A stretch of 52,954 nt of DNA, taken from positions 1 to 52,954 of the forward strand of contig JAKQDD010000078.1 of NCBI GenBank assembly GCA_029556615.1. The letters are read 5' to 3'. The notes beneath the pieces were generated by a model. It was not told the DNA's origin. It did not search any database and worked only from the letters and a program-made list of their open reading frames with translations. Below are positions 21,501 through 36,500 of this stretch, piece by piece. Both the position numbers and the translations under genes were made by a program. This DNA is from Verrucomicrobiota bacterium (GTDB taxonomy: Bacteria > Verrucomicrobiota > Verrucomicrobiia > Limisphaerales > J093). Positions within the stretch are counted from its first letter, which is position 1. The number at the start of each line of letters is the position of its first letter.

Positions 21501-24500
21501 GATTGACAGTTCGGTGGCCCATGCCGGCGGGGATGTGGTTGTTCTTGCCCTGTCGGATTCCGGCATCATCGCGATCACGGTGGGCGTGGGCGCTGCGGGC
21601 ACGGTTGCCGTCCAGGCGACCGGCTTTGGGAATGTGATCACGAACCGGATCGAGGCGGTCATCGGCGGCGCCTCGGACGTCACCGCGGGGGGCCTTGTCG
21701 CCCTCTCGGCCATCGAGTCCTCCTCGATCAACTCGGTGGCGGTCAGCGTGGCGGCTTCGGGGAGCGTGGCGGTCTCGGCCATCGTGGGCGTCAATGTCAT
21801 CAACGAGACGATCGCCGCGGGCATCGGCGACTCCGCGGTGTCCAGCGGAACGACGCTGAGCCTTGGTGCCGAGGCGAAGTCGACCGTCTTCGCTTTGGCC
21901 ACGGGCGTTGGGGCCTCGGGCGTCGTGACGGTCCAGGCGCTGATAGCGGCCAACGTGATTGTTGACGCCACCTCGGCGACCGTCGCGAACTCGAGGGTGG
22001 ATGCCGGAGGCGCGGTCTCGCTCACGGCCCGGAACGCGTCGAGCATCGATGCGCTCGTCGTCTCGATTGCGGCGAGCGGGACGGCGGCGATCACCGTGCC
22101 GCTCGTGGTCAACGTCATTGCGAACACGACGGAGGCGGTCGTGTTGGATTCGACGCTGACGAGCGGCGGGAGCCTGACGCTGGCGACCGAGTCCTGCAAT
22201 GTGATCCGGGCCCTGTCGGTTGGGGTTTCCGCTGCGGGCACTGTGGCGGTCACGCTCTCCGGTTTGGGCAATGGGATCAGCAACACCCTCACGTCGCTCA
22301 TCGTGGGCTCGACGGTCGTCGCCGCCGGCACCGTGAGCCTGTCGGCCGAGGACATTGCTCCGAGCGCGATCCCCGAGTGGCTGCTCACCGAGGACCAGAA
22401 GGCCGAGGTCAGCGCGGCCCTTGAAGACTCGCCCATCGACCTCGACACCAACATCCTGGCGATCATGGTAAGTGTTTCGGGTTCGGGCACGGTGGCCGTG
22501 AGCGGCGCGCTTTCGGGCAACGTGATTGTCAACGCCATCAGGGCGGACATCGTGGATTCCGACGTCAGGTCGACTGGCGGGGCGGTGGTTCTCGATGCCG
22601 CGGCGGAGTCCGGGATCATCGCCCTGACGGTGGGGGTCGGCGGGTCGGGTGCGGTGGCGGTGAATGCCAGCCTTTTCGGCAATGTCATCACGAACACCGT
22701 CGAGGCCATGATCAAGACGTCCGCCGCGGGGGAAACCTCGATCGTTCACGCGGGGACCTTCGTGGATCTTGCCGCGGTCGACGCGTCGTTCATCCGGTCG
22801 CTGGCGGTGAGTGTGGCGGGCTCGGGCGGCGTATCCGTCTCCGCCATCATCGGGGCCAACGTGATCACCGGCAGCGTCGTGGCCGGCATCGCCGACTCGA
22901 CGGTGACGTGCGGGACCGCGGTGAGTCTCGATGCCGAGACGCGATCGACCGTTTACGCCTTTGCCACCGGCGTCGGCGCCTCGGGAGTCGTGGCGGTGCA
23001 GGCGCTCATCGCCGCCAACGTGATCGTGGGCAACACGTCGGCGACGATTGTGAACTCGACGATGGACGCGGGCGGGGCGGTGTCGTTGACGGCCGGCAAC
23101 ACCTCGACGATCGATGCCTTCGTGGTGGGGATCGCTGCGAGTGGCGCTGCCGCGGTCGAGGTCCCCATCGTGGTGAACGACATCACCGCCACGACCGTGG
23201 CGTCGATTACCGAATCGAGTCTCACGACGGATTCGAGCCTCACCCTGGCGGCCGAGTCGTGCAATGTGATCCGTGCCATCTCGGTGGGGGTGTCCGCCTC
23301 GGGCGCGGTGGCGGTGACGGTTGCGGGTCTTGGGAACGTGATTGTCAACAAGGTCACGGCGCTGATCAGCGGTTCCACGATCCACGCCGCCGGGGGCGTG
23401 AGCCTCTCGGCGGATGACGTTGCCCCGAGCGCGATCCCGGCGTGGATCCTCCCCGAGGAGAGCAGGCAGGAAATCAACGCTGCGGTCGAGGACTCTCCGT
23501 TCGATCTCGACACGAACATCCTGGCCATCCTGGCGAGCGTGGCCGGTTCGGGCGCTGTCGCGGTGAGCGGCGTCGTCTCAGGCAACGTGATCGTGAACAC
23601 CCTCAGGGCGGACATTGTGGATTCCGAGGTCACCAGCGGCGGGGACGTGGCCCTTGGGGTGTCGACCGACTCGGGGATCATCGCGTTGAGCGTGGGTGTG
23701 GGCGCGGCGGCGTTCGTGGCGATCAATGCCACCGGCTTCGGCAACGTGATCAACGGGATGCTCGCCGCGACGATCGACCAGGCGTCCACGGTCAGCGCCG
23801 CGGGGGCGGTCGGTGTTCGTGCTGCCGATCAATCCTGCATCCGTTCCGCCGCCCTGAGCATCGTGGGATCCGGCGGCGTGGCCGTCTCGGTGATCATCGG
23901 CGCCAACGTCATTACCGACAGCGTGACGGCCCTGATCTCCGGGTCCACGGTGACGGCCGGGGGCGCGCTCGAGGTCGAAGCCGGGACCGTGTCTTCGATC
24001 TACAGCTTCGCGGGCGGGGTGGCTTTCTCGACCGTGGCGGGAGCGGCCACGCTGGCGGCCAACGTGGTGGCCAATACGACCGAGGCCCTCGTTCAGAGTG
24101 CGACGGTGACGGCCGGCAGCGCCGCCATTCATGCCGCCGACGCGGCGACGATCCAATGCCTGGCCGGCGAGGTGGCGATTGGGGCCGGAGGCGGGCTTGG
24201 TGCGGGAGCGGCCTACAACCTGATCGCCAACACCGTCCGTGCGCGGGTGCGGCAGAGTTCGATCGATGCCTCGGCCGGGAGCGTCACGGTTGGAGCCGAG
24301 GGGACAGGGACGATCGAGGCCATTGCGGCGGGCGGTGCGGGCGGGATGGTGGCTGGCATTGCCGGGACGCTTGCCATCCAAACGATCGGCAACACCGTGG
24401 AAGCCCTGGTGGACAGGAGCACGATCGCGGCGAGCGACTCGGTCCTGGTCCTGGCCCGCTGGGATGGCAACATCACGGCCGACGGGGGGACGGGTGCAGT

Positions 24501-27500
24501 CGGCGGGTACGCGGGCGTCGGGGGCACGATTGTTCTCAATACCCTGGCCAACGAGGTCTCGGCGGAGATCCGCAGCTCGTCGGTGACCGCCGGTGGCGTT
24601 GGCGCGGGCGTCACGGTCCCGGGCTGGAGCCGGGCGGCCAACCTGGCGGGCTGGCAGGATGACCGTCTGGCTGAGGCGACGGAGGTCTTCCACGGGGTGG
24701 CGGTGGTGGCCGATGGCGAGGAGAGGATCGATTCGGCCTTTGCCACCGGCAGCATTGGGGCGGTCGGCCTTGCCGTGAACAAGGCCGTGAACCTCGTGAC
24801 CGACACCACCGAGGCGGGGATCTCCGATTCCTCGGTCACGGAGGCGACGGCGGGCACGGTCGGGATCGCGGTCCGGGCTCATCAATCCACCAACGTCACG
24901 AATGAAGGCGGGGTTGCCAGCGGCAACGGCCTGGGCGTGGTGGGCGGTTTCGACACCACGCTGATTGACAACACCACGCGCGCCTTCATCGACAGTCCGG
25001 CCGCGGTGCGATCGGTCCAGGCCGGCGCCGGGGGCGTCGAGGTGAGCGCCTGGAGCCAGGAGCTGGTGTCGTCGAAGACCGGCAGCGCGGGCATCAGCGC
25101 GGTCGCGGGCGCGGCCGGCGCGGTTTCGGCGGTGGACATCCGCGGGGAAACCACGGCGACGATCCATGAAACCGACGTGGTCAGCGGGGCCGGTGTGAAG
25201 GTGCTGGCCACGGGCATTTCGGACGTCACCACCATGGCCGGGGCGCTTTCCGTGGGCGTGATCGCGGGGGTGGGCGGCGCGATTGATTACGTGACCATTG
25301 CCCGCGAGACGGAGGCCGCGATGGTGGGGGTTCGGAGCGAGGCGGCGGGCGACACGCAGATTGTGGCCACCAGCCATGCCCGGATCAACGGGACCAGCGG
25401 CACCGGCGGCGGGGGGGGGATCGCCGCGGTGGTGGGCGCGGCCTCGATGCACCTTATCGAGACGCTCACGCGGGCTTACCTGGGGGTTGGGGACTCGACG
25501 TGCCGCGTGAACTCGATCACGCACCCGGGGCAGGACGTGGTGGTCAGAGCGTTGGATCACGCTGAAATCAGCGGCAGCGCCGGCTCGGTGGCCGGCTCGA
25601 TCATTGCCGGTGTGGGCGGGTCGATCGACGTCGGCGTCATCCGCAATTCGGCGCAGGCGGAGATCGGCGAGGGCGTGGTGGTCGGGGCTGGCGGCGATGT
25701 GACGGTGGAAGCCGAGGCCACGCGGCATGTCAGCTCCTACGCGAAGGGCTATGCCATTGGCCTGGTGGTCGGGATCGGCGGATCGATCTCCGTCATCGGC
25801 TTGGGTGGTGGGTTAAGCGAGGACGCGCACGAAAAGGCCGACAAGGGCAGCGACACGATCAACGATCTCCTGGATCTCTCGGGGGGCATCGACGGCCTGG
25901 CGGACAATGAGACCAACGAGCGGATTGAGGACGCCCTGGAGGAACATTCGTTGACCGTTGACGCCACGATCACCACGACTCCCCCGACGGACGGTTTGGT
26001 CCAGGCGGCCGTGGGCAAGCAGGCACAGGTCGCGGCCGGCGGCAATGTCCGGATCGCCGCCAAAGCTGCGCCGTCCGCGACGTCCACGGTGGGCCAGGTG
26101 ACCGGGGGCATTGTCGCGGTGGGCGGGGCTTTGGCGCTGCTCGACGTCGCCGCCCGTGTGCGGGCTTTGATTGACGACGAGACCGACGTGTCCGCCGCCG
26201 GCGGCGTCACCGTGGTGGCGGAGTCGCGTCCGACCTTCACGATCGACGTGCAGACTGGGGCTTACTCGGCTGGCGTGGGCGTGGGATCCGCGAAGGCGGT
26301 GATCGGTTTGGACCTGAGCACGGCGGCCTTGGTGGGCGAGTCGGCGGCGGTGGACGCCGGCGGGTCGTTCGAGGTGGCGGCGCTGACGGTTCTGGACGAC
26401 GCGACCGCGGTGACGGACGGGACGGTGGGGTCGCTGCTGGCCAAGGGCGAAGTCGAGGTGAACGGCCTTGGGGATCTCGAGACGCTGGCGACAATCGGCA
26501 TGAGAGCGCAGGTCGCGGCCGGGGGCGACGCCGCGGTTCGCGCCCGGTCGGAGATCAGCGGTGTCGAGGTGACTGCGACCGGGGGTGGCGGGGGCCTGGC
26601 GGGTGTTGGCGGGGCATGGGCCGAGTTCGAGTTCAACACGCTGAACACCCAGGTGGTGTTGGATGGCTTTGGATCGTTGGTCGCCGAGGGGGACGTGGAC
26701 CTGAGCGCCACGGCGGCCCTTGATCTATCGGCGCTGGTGAGCCAGGACCTGGGCTGTGTTTCCGCCGGGGCGACCGTCCAGGCCGAGGTGCAGGCGATCA
26801 TGCTGACCACCGTCGACATCGACAACGGGATGACGGTGTCCGGCCGGACGGTCACCCTCACCGCGTGGGCGGACAAGATCCGGGGGCATGCCAGCTCGGA
26901 CTGCGACGTGAAGGGGCTGGATGCGACGGCGGGGTCGCGGACGGTGGTCTGGTACATTGTCACGTCGACGGTCTATCTCACCTGGCATTCCCACGTGGTG
27001 GGCCGTGACGCGGTGGACATTCTCGCGCAGGCGAGCAACCTGGATGCGGTGACCTCGTCGACCATCGACTGCGGCGCGCTGGCTCCGCGGGTGGACATCG
27101 AGGCCTACGACCATGTGGACGTGAACACGCTCGTCTATCTGTTCGGCGGCGCCGAGGTGCAGACGGCGGCGTTGGCGATGGTGACCAACCCCGTGAACGG
27201 GACCCAGGTCTTTGATTACGATGCCGGCTCGGTGCATGCCAGCGGCCTGTTCCCGGATGTCGACTATGACCTGCAGGCAGACCTGGAGCGGGACTCGCGC
27301 ATCGAGTTTTACGGTGATGCAGTCTATAAGCCGGTCCTCTCCCTGTTCGTGGATGCGGCGGGAACCATCGAGGCCGGGGGCGGTCTCGTGGCGTCGAAGG
27401 ATGAGGACCGCCACGAGATTGTTGTAGACGGCCTCACGTACTCGGGAGGCAGCCAGCCCAGGGCGATGTTGGTCGCGGTGGGGGGAACGATTGTCGGCAC

Positions 27501-30500
27501 CGGGCGGTTCCTGAGCGGCATGGCCCGTGGTTGCCAGATGGTGAATGAGTCCGACTACGCCTTGCGTCTCGGCGCGATTGTCGCCAACGACGAGGTGTTT
27601 CCGCGGGCGTGGTACGTGATGGTGGCTGCCGATAACACCGGCGGATTTGCCTACACGGAAGAGGAGATGACGTCGAGCGGCGCATTCCAGTTGCGGATCG
27701 AGTCCGTGGGCAGCGTGCGGCTGCTGCAAGGCTCCGTCATGATGCCGCACGGCGTCGTCGACATCACGACGGCGGGCGACATCGAGGTTGCGGATGGTGT
27801 GATCCTCCAGGCGTGGTTTGCCTCCCTGATCGCCGGGGGCAACATCGGCAGCTCGAACCTGCCGATGATCGTCGTTGCCAAGAACGAGGGGCTCTTCGGG
27901 ATCGACGCGGTCGCCGGCCAGAACGCCTGGCTTGGAGTGTCCTCGCTCTTCTCGGACCCGGCGGCCACCGGGCCGTTGTTCACTCTGGGCGACCTCGTTG
28001 CCGGGGGCGATCTGAACCTGACCTACAGTGGCGCATCGCGCCAGACGGAGTCGGGGGGGTGGGAAGCGATCAGCACCACGATGCAGCTTTCCGGCATGTT
28101 GCAGGCGGGCGGTGATTTCAACCTGGCGCATCAAGGCGGCGGTTCGTTGAAGGTGTACCAGCCGATCACGGCGGGTGACAGCGTGACGCTGGAAGTCTGG
28201 GATGACGGAGGGGTTTACCTGCACACGACCATCACGGCGTTGAACACCGTGTCTGTCCATGCAGCCTGGGGAATCGGTGCTGGCCCGGACCAGCGAATCA
28301 CGGCGCACGACATCGACCTGCGCGGCACAACGGTGGGCGGCGTGGACTGGGCCACGCTCAAGATCGATCTCACCGGCGGCAGCCTGAGGGCGGTGGCCGA
28401 AGTCGACATCGGGATCCGGGAGGTCAATGGCCCGATGACGGTGGCCTACGTCTATTGCGGCGCGGGGGGCGTCCGACTCGAAGTGGCCGATACCGCGCGC
28501 GACGATGACGACATCCTCCTCGGTGCCGGGGCGACCATGAACGTCGCCACATGGGCGACCCTGACGGCGGGCGATCACGTGGTTCTGGATCCGACCGCGC
28601 GGATCAGTGCGGGGCACCTGATCCTGAACCTGGACACGGCCGCGGTGGACCCGGACCCGGGTGTCGGAGTCGAGTGGACCTTCCGGGAGGAGCATTTCCT
28701 CCCGCAGCCAGAGGTCGGCATACTCGACATCAAAGTCCGGACCGGCGCGGACGAGGATCAACTGACTGTGGCTTCGTCCAGTCCGGATCATGCCGTGTGG
28801 ATCGACAGCGGGGCCGGAAACGACGCGCTGTCGATGGGCACCGGTGGCTCGACGGTTGACCTGTGGGGCGCGGTCGCCTTCGACGGCGGCGAAGGACAGG
28901 ACACCCTCACGCTGGATGCGAGCGCGAGCACCTCAGGGCGGCTGTTCCAATTGGGCATGCCGTTCTCCACGGCATTGAACCTGCAAGCGCCAGCGATTGC
29001 TCAGGATGGCGCCGAACATGGCGTCTGGTACGAACAGGTCGAGGTCCTCGATATCACCCTTGGCCGCTACGGGGACATCCTTCAACTCGACGCGACCGGC
29101 CCGGAAGTCCAACAAGCGCGCATCGACGGGGGGGAGGGCAGCGATCAGTTTGAAGTCGGCACCGGTCCGTTGTTGTTGTCGGGAATTCATGGGCAGGTCA
29201 GCTTGATCGCCGGCAGCTTTGCCGGGGACTTGGATTGTCTGGTCCTCGTCGAGAACAACTATGTGGATGGTGTCAGCTACCCCGACGAGCGGTTGACAGC
29301 GGACGTCTTCGTCGGCGAGGGCCTCGAGGGGATCGCGTACAGCGAATTCGAGTCGCTGCAACTCTCGCTGGGTCCGTGGGACAAGGGTCTGACCGTGACC
29401 GGGCTGACGACTCCGACGGGGATCGACCTCGGCGGCGGAGACAACCGGTTGACGCTGGGCACCGCCGAGACGCCGTTGGCAACGGCTTTTGCGACGGGTC
29501 TGACGGTCGAGTGCGGGACGGGCGCCAACCAGATCGAGTTGTTGGACAGCGCCAATCCCGTGGCGTCCACCTGGGGCTTGCAGGATCACCGGATTCAGTT
29601 TGCGCCGCAGGTCGAGATCACCGGCACCTTCGCCGGGATCGTCCTGCATCTGGGCCAGGACGAAGCCGTCGTGTGGTCGGATATCACCGGGTCCGTCGAG
29701 GTCACGCTCCTGGGGGGAGCCGGCACGGACCGGTTGTTTGCGCGCAAAGTGCCATCGGGGCACATTCTCTTCCGGGGCGCCGAGGGGGCGGACACTCTCG
29801 TCGTTGACGCCACGGCCGAAGTGGCCGGGCAGTCCTGGGTTCTGGATGGTCCGCCGCTGGCGGTGCCCGGCGTCCTGGCCACCGACGGGCGCCTCGGGCT
29901 GCCGAGCTCCACGAGCGGCATCATCTACGATGTCGAGCAGGTAACGATCGACGGGGGCAGCGGCGATGATCTCTGCCGGATCACGGCCACGGCGGTGGCG
30001 GTGACGACGGTCCAGGTCAGCACAGGTGCGGGGAATGACACGGTACTCCTTGCCGCCGAGACGGGGGGTGTTCCTGAGCTGATCCTCAGCACCGGCGAGG
30101 GCGTGGACACGATCGAGGTTACCGCCACCGCGCCGGGCACTCCGCAGGTCCGAATCCGCAGCGGCGCGGGCGCGGACGTGATCCGGATCGGCACGGCCTC
30201 GACTCAGCTCGGAGCCATCCACGGCACGGTGGACCTCAACCAGACGGTGGCGGAGGATCTGCTCGGCGTTTACTCGGGAAGCCTGGCGGGCTCGGTGACC
30301 GCGGGCCGGCTCAACCGGACCTCGGTGACCGGCCTGGGTCTCGGGGGGAGCCTGGTGTTCGATCGGTTGGGCGAGCTCGGGGTGTTCCTGGGTGCTGCGG
30401 ATGAACACCTGGTGGTCACCGGGCTGCCGGAGCTGGTGGACACCGAGGTGGTCATCGCCATGGGCGCCGGGGACGACACGCTGACGCTGGGCGGTGCCGA

Positions 30501-33500
30501 TGGCCTGCTCGGGGCGGACCTGGGGCGGTTGGCGGGGTTCACGCTGGGGATCACCGGGGAGGATGGGACGGATGCACTCATTCTGGACGACCACGAATCA
30601 AGTGTCGGGCGGGATGCCGTGCTGATCACCGACGCGAACGTGCAGAACCTGGGTGTTGAACAGGTCACGACGTTGGCGTTCGAGTCACTCGAAGTCCGGC
30701 TCAATGATCGGGGCAACGAAGCCACGATTTGGACGATGGGTCGGCCCGTCACGATCCAGGCGGGCGCCGGCGCTGACACGTTCAACGTCGCCAGCATGAC
30801 GGCGGGGCCGGAGTGGCCGCTGGTGATTCATGCTGGCGGCGGGGCCGACGTCCTCAATCTGGGCGACTCCGGCTACGGCGACATCATCGCTGCCTGGATC
30901 ACGTTCTACGGCGGTCCCGGCAACGAGAGCGTCACGGTGTACGACTTCGCCGCTGGCGGGCACTTCGAGGCCTATGGTGAGGATGGCAGCGATTCCTTCC
31001 TGGTGGACCACATGGCGGGTGGCCAGGTGCTCTTCGACGGCGGCGGTGGGGCTGACGTGCTCCAGGTGGGGTGGACGGCCGAGTATCACAGCATCGACGG
31101 GCACCTCAGGTTCCGCGGACAGGCGGGCGACGATCGAGCCGGCGTGTTCCAGCTGAAGTCGACCGGTTCGCTTTGGTTCGAGGGCGGGGAGGATAATGAC
31201 GGACTGGACCTCGGCCGCACGGTTGGCGAGCTATCACGATTGGATCACCTCGAGGGGCCGGTGATCTTCGAGGGGGGAGCGGGCGAGGATCGGTTCACCG
31301 TCGATGGCGGGTCCGGGGGATCCGGCAGTAGCATCGTCACGTTGGCCCAGGGCATCCCCGCCGGCGGCAGCGGGGCGATGGCCTGGGCGAGTTGGACGGA
31401 GACCGCCGGCGGCCTGTTTTGGGCGGCGGAACACGGAGCGATCACCCTGGGTGGATCGAGCAATCTGATTCAACTCCAGGCCACGGCCCCGGAGTGCCAG
31501 ACGCTGGCCATCACCGCGTACGGAGACAGCGAGTTCCAGATCGAGGCGCAGGCGGCTACCGCACTGCCGACCACGCTGAATGATCTCCATGGCGAAATCG
31601 CGATCGTCGATCCGGAATCCAACGACTGGCTGCGGATCGACAACCGAGCGTTGGCTGAGCCGCTCCGGGCGAATCTGACGAGCGCGCGCCTTGAGATTCT
31701 CGATGTCACTGGATTTGTCCAGGCGGGCATCGCCTACACCGGGTTCGAGGGCATGGACGTCCTTCTGGGAGACGCCGCCGACGAGTTGATTGTCGGCTCG
31801 CTCCGGGCTTACGCGGACCCTGTGGAGTTCACGCTGGGCGGGGGTGACGACCTGCTGGGCCTGGGTCTGGAAGGCAGCGCCTCGCGTCTCGCGGCCATCG
31901 GCTCCGCGGTGATCGTCTTTGCCGGAAGCGGCCACGATACGGTGGCGTTCCACGACGCGGACAATGGCAGTACCCGCACCGTGACGTTCTCGGGAACGAC
32001 GATCAGCGGATTGCTCCCGGCGGGGCTCGAGGTGCAGATGGGATTCGTCGAGCAAATCAACGCCTATCTGGGTGCGGCCAGGGACTACCTGACGATCACC
32101 GTGCCCGGTTGGGATCTGCGGGTCGACACCGGCGGCGGCGATGACCAGATCACGGTCAATGGGCTGGAACCCGGGCGGACCGTGCAGCTTCTTGGCGGCG
32201 TCGGCAACGAGACCCTGTGGGCGGGCGATGGGAACACCGTGTTTCCTTCCGGGACAGTCGAGTTCCGGGGTGGGTCGGGGAATGACACGGCCTATGTCTA
32301 CCGGTCGGTGGCCGGGGCGCTGTTCGCCTTCTACGGCGAAGGCGGCGATGACACGCTGGTTCCGGGGTTGGCGCCCACGTGGGCGCCCACCCAGCGCCTC
32401 CTGGGATGGCTGGACGGCGCGGTCTGCTTCTACGGCGGGGAGGGGTACGACACCCTGCCGCTGGACCATACGATCCCCGGGGATGTGGTGGCGCGGTTCG
32501 ATCGGTCGATGACGCCGAACGGCGATGAACTGGCCCATTTCCTCCTCACCGATGACGTCGGTGAGGTGAACCCGGCCCAGGACATGGAGCAGGGGCTCTG
32601 GTACGACGCTGAGGATGTCGACTTTTTCATGGGCAACACCTACACGTCGACGGATCAAACCGATGTCACGATCGACGCCACGGGGGCCAGCACTCAGTTA
32701 TTGCAGGTTGCCCGGTACGGCGGCGTGCCGCAACGGTTTCATGTCGGGACCGATGTCACCCGGCCGCTGTCGGACATCCATGGACAACTCAAGCTCTCGG
32801 GCGGGAGTGCGCTGCTCGAGCTCAGCGAGGCAGGCGTTAGCGACGGTGCCGATGCCCTGACGGTCTCCTGGACCGGGGCACCGGTGTATGGGGGGGCTTT
32901 GACCAGCCGATGGCTTGATGGGCTGGCTTACTTCGGTTTTGGGGACATCTCGATCACGCCGACGGATGCCGCCGACATCATCACGATCCAATCATTGGCC
33001 AGCACCTCGTTCGATGTCACGCTGCTGAGTGTCCAACCCCAGGATCTGGTGGTGTTGGGCCAGACCATCGGTTCGTCGCACTCCGTGACCGTCAACGGCG
33101 TGAAGCCGATCTACGCGGTGCCGAGCGCGGCCTCCGGTGGCAGCATGACCGCGGTCGAAGGGACGACGCTGGCCGAGGCGGTCGCCGTTCGCGACGTGCT
33201 CGCCGACCGCAGCCTGGCGGGTCTGACCACGGATCATGGCAGTCTTTTGGACAGCGGCGGTACTTATACATGGCAGTACGTGGTGACCGGACCCTTGCTG
33301 CAGACGATCGCGTTCACGGCGACGGACTCGGCGGGCTATCAGGTTGCGAAGCTTTTTGACCTGGTGGTGACGAATGCCGCGCCGGTGGCCAACGACGATG
33401 TCTACTCGTCGCGGGAACAGAAGACGCTAAACGGCAATGTCCTCGACAATGACACGAACCTGAACGACCAGCCCACCGCGACGCTGGTCGGCACGACGGG

Positions 33501-36500
33501 ACACGGCGCGGTGAGCCTCGAGACCGACGGCTCGTTCGCTTACACGCCAGTGGCGGGTTTCATCGGCGACGACACGTTCACCTATCGGGTGAGCGACAGC
33601 CTGGTCGAGTCGAATGTGGCCACCGTGACGATCCACGTGACTGTCAACACGGTGGCCGTGGCCGTGGACGACGTGATCGAGCGGCGCCTGTTCCTGTCGA
33701 TCAGCCCTGCGGACCTCCTGGGCAACGATACGGATGCCGACGGCGATGCGCTGTCGGTCGTGATCCTCACGCAGCCCTCGTTGGGGGCCTTGATCGAGAA
33801 CGCGGACGGCACGTTCCGTTACGAGCCGGGATTGTTCCTGGAGCAGTACAATACCCAGTTCACGTACGCCGCGTTTGACGGCCTGGCCACGTCGGCGCCG
33901 GCCACGGTCACTCTCGTGCCGACCTGGGATGAGCGGCCCGTGGCCAATGAGGATTGGATCGGGACGCTCACGGACACCGCGCGCCTTATCAGCCCGGCCG
34001 ACTTGCTGGGCAACGACACGGATGCCGACGGCGACGCGCTCGGGGTGATCATCAAGATCCAGCCGGAGCACGGCACGTTGACACCGGATGGCAACGGGTC
34101 ATGGGTCTACAGCCCCGAGGCGGGATTTGTCGGTCTGGACCTGTTCGGCTATGCCGCCACCGACGGCATGAAGCAGTCGGTCACGAACGACTCGCCGTGG
34201 TGGGAATCGGGCGTCACCGGCGTTTGGATCCGGGTCGCCGATTTGCTGCCGGCGCATACGCTGGCCGTCAACGCCGTCATGTCCGCGCCGCAGGGGGCTT
34301 TGGCGGGGATGAGCTGGGCCTACGCCTACCCCTCGCTCCAGGATGCTCTTGACAGGGCCGAGGCGCTCCATGGGGACGGGGTCGCGGACAACGACATCGG
34401 GGCGATCTGGATCGCCGGCGGCACGTACTCGCCTTCGGTGCCCCGCGATCCCGCTGAACCTCGGTCGGTCAGCTTCTCCCTGATCTCGCAGGTCACCCTC
34501 GTGGGAGGTTTCGAGGGCATTGAAGCCGCCCTCGACGAGCGGCCGGTCGACGAGTTTTCGGGTGCGCTGCTGTACGAGACGGTCTTGAGCGGCGACTTCC
34601 AGGACGACGACGACGAGTTCAACGATGCATGGACGGTGGTTTACGCCTCGGGGGTCGAGAACGCCGGCTTGGACACGCTAACCATCACCGAGGCTTACGG
34701 GTGGGATAGGGAGTCGTTCGAGCACATTGACCGTTGGCTGGGAGGCGGGGTGCACACGGAGGCGTCCACGCTCACCCTGCGCAACGTGCAGGTGGTTGGG
34801 ATCTTCACTGCCGGCGGTGGGAGTGGCATTTACCAGGAGGATGGCGTTCTCCGGCTCGAGGGAGTGCGGGTGGTAGGCAACAGCAGTTGGGGCGCCGGGG
34901 GCGGCCTGCGGCAGGAGGGCGGGGTGCTTTACATCGCGGACTCTGTGTTCCAGTCCAATACCGCGAATTGGGCCAGCGAAGGTCCGTTGGGCGGCGGTGG
35001 CCTCTATTTGTCGGGAGGGACCGCGACGCTGGTCAACGTGCGCATTGGCGGCAGCGCCGGTTTTGATGGAGACGGCGAAGGGAACTACAGCCCCGAGGGT
35101 GGCGGCGGCGTCGCCGTGGTCGGGCCAGCCGAGGTCCGCATGACCAACGTTGTGATCATGGGGAACCAATCGCCGGTTGCGGGCGGGCTCTACGTGACCG
35201 GCGGGGACGCCACCGTCACAATGATCAATGGCGTGGTTGCGGGCAACTTGGGCGGCGGCGTGATCAACGCCGGGGGCACAGTGACCCTCCGCAATTCGAC
35301 CCTTGCCTACAACGAATGGGCTGGTGGCGTGATTTCCGATTCCGATGCCGGGGCGACGACCACGCTGACGAACACCCTCGTTACGGGCCATTGGCAAGGC
35401 TGGGAGGGGACAGAGGATGTCGTGGGCGCCTTGATGCCGGGCAGCGCGGCCAACGTCGTCAGCGTTGCCGCCGCCGACACCGGATTGGCCGACGGCGTTG
35501 ACGGCAATTGGGTCGGCACGGCCGACGCAGCCCTCGAGGTGGACCTGGACCACGCCTTGCACTTGATGTCGACCAGTTTCGCCGTGGGCCAGGGGGACCC
35601 GTCGATGCTGCCGGCCGACGCGGATGATCTCGATGGCGACGGGAACACGATCGAACCGCTCCCCCTCGATGCTGAGGGTGCCCCGCGCACCATCGCCGGC
35701 CGACTGAGCCCGGGAGCTTACCAGACCCCCAACCTCATCCCGGTGGCGGTCCCGGGCGGACCCTATCACATCGATTTCGGCCAGGATCTCGATCTGGATG
35801 GGAGCGGGGCGTACGATCCGGACAACAGCAGAGGATGGGACTTCTGGGGCGAGGAACAGACGGGGATCGTCAGCTATGAATGGGACCTGGGGAACGGCGC
35901 ATACACGTTCGGGAGTTGGCTGCCGATGGCCAGCCTCCCCTGGAGTGAGTTGGAAGGTTACCCCGTGGGCACCCCCATCCCCGTGGCGCTGCGGGTCATG
36001 GACGCCCTTGGAGCGCAGAGCGCGTGGGCCAGCACGACCCTGACGATCGAACCTTGTCTCGTGATCTCCGGTACCGAGGTGTGGGTCGGCATCGCCGGGG
36101 GCCGAACCGTGGTTCGGGTCGACGGGGCCGTGGTTCTCGATCGGTCGCTCGACGATTTCTCCTGGGGACTGGCGATTGACGGTGGGGCGGGCGACCAGAA
36201 CCTGACGATTGATTTCGGCGAGGGCAATCCGCTGCCGCCGGGCGGGATCCAGTTCTACGGCGGCGACGGCCACGACACGCTCACGATCCTCCACGGCACC
36301 TTCACCCAGGTGACCAAAACGTTCACCGGCGCCGGCGCGGGCACTCTTCAGTTGGACGGCTACCCGCTGATTACGTATGCTGGGCTCGAACCGGTGGATC
36401 TGAGCGGGATTTCCTTTGCGGACCTGACGCTTGACATGTCTGCGGTCGTGGACCGGGCGGTTCTCGAGGATCTGGGCGTGGCGGACGACGGGGTCAGTCG

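Noticed and set aside
21178..23385. Large minus-strand open frames (for example 735 codons) inside the giant gene
   Set aside because: Composition (Arg, His, Gly, Asp) and lack of motifs show these are antisense shadows of the repeat region.
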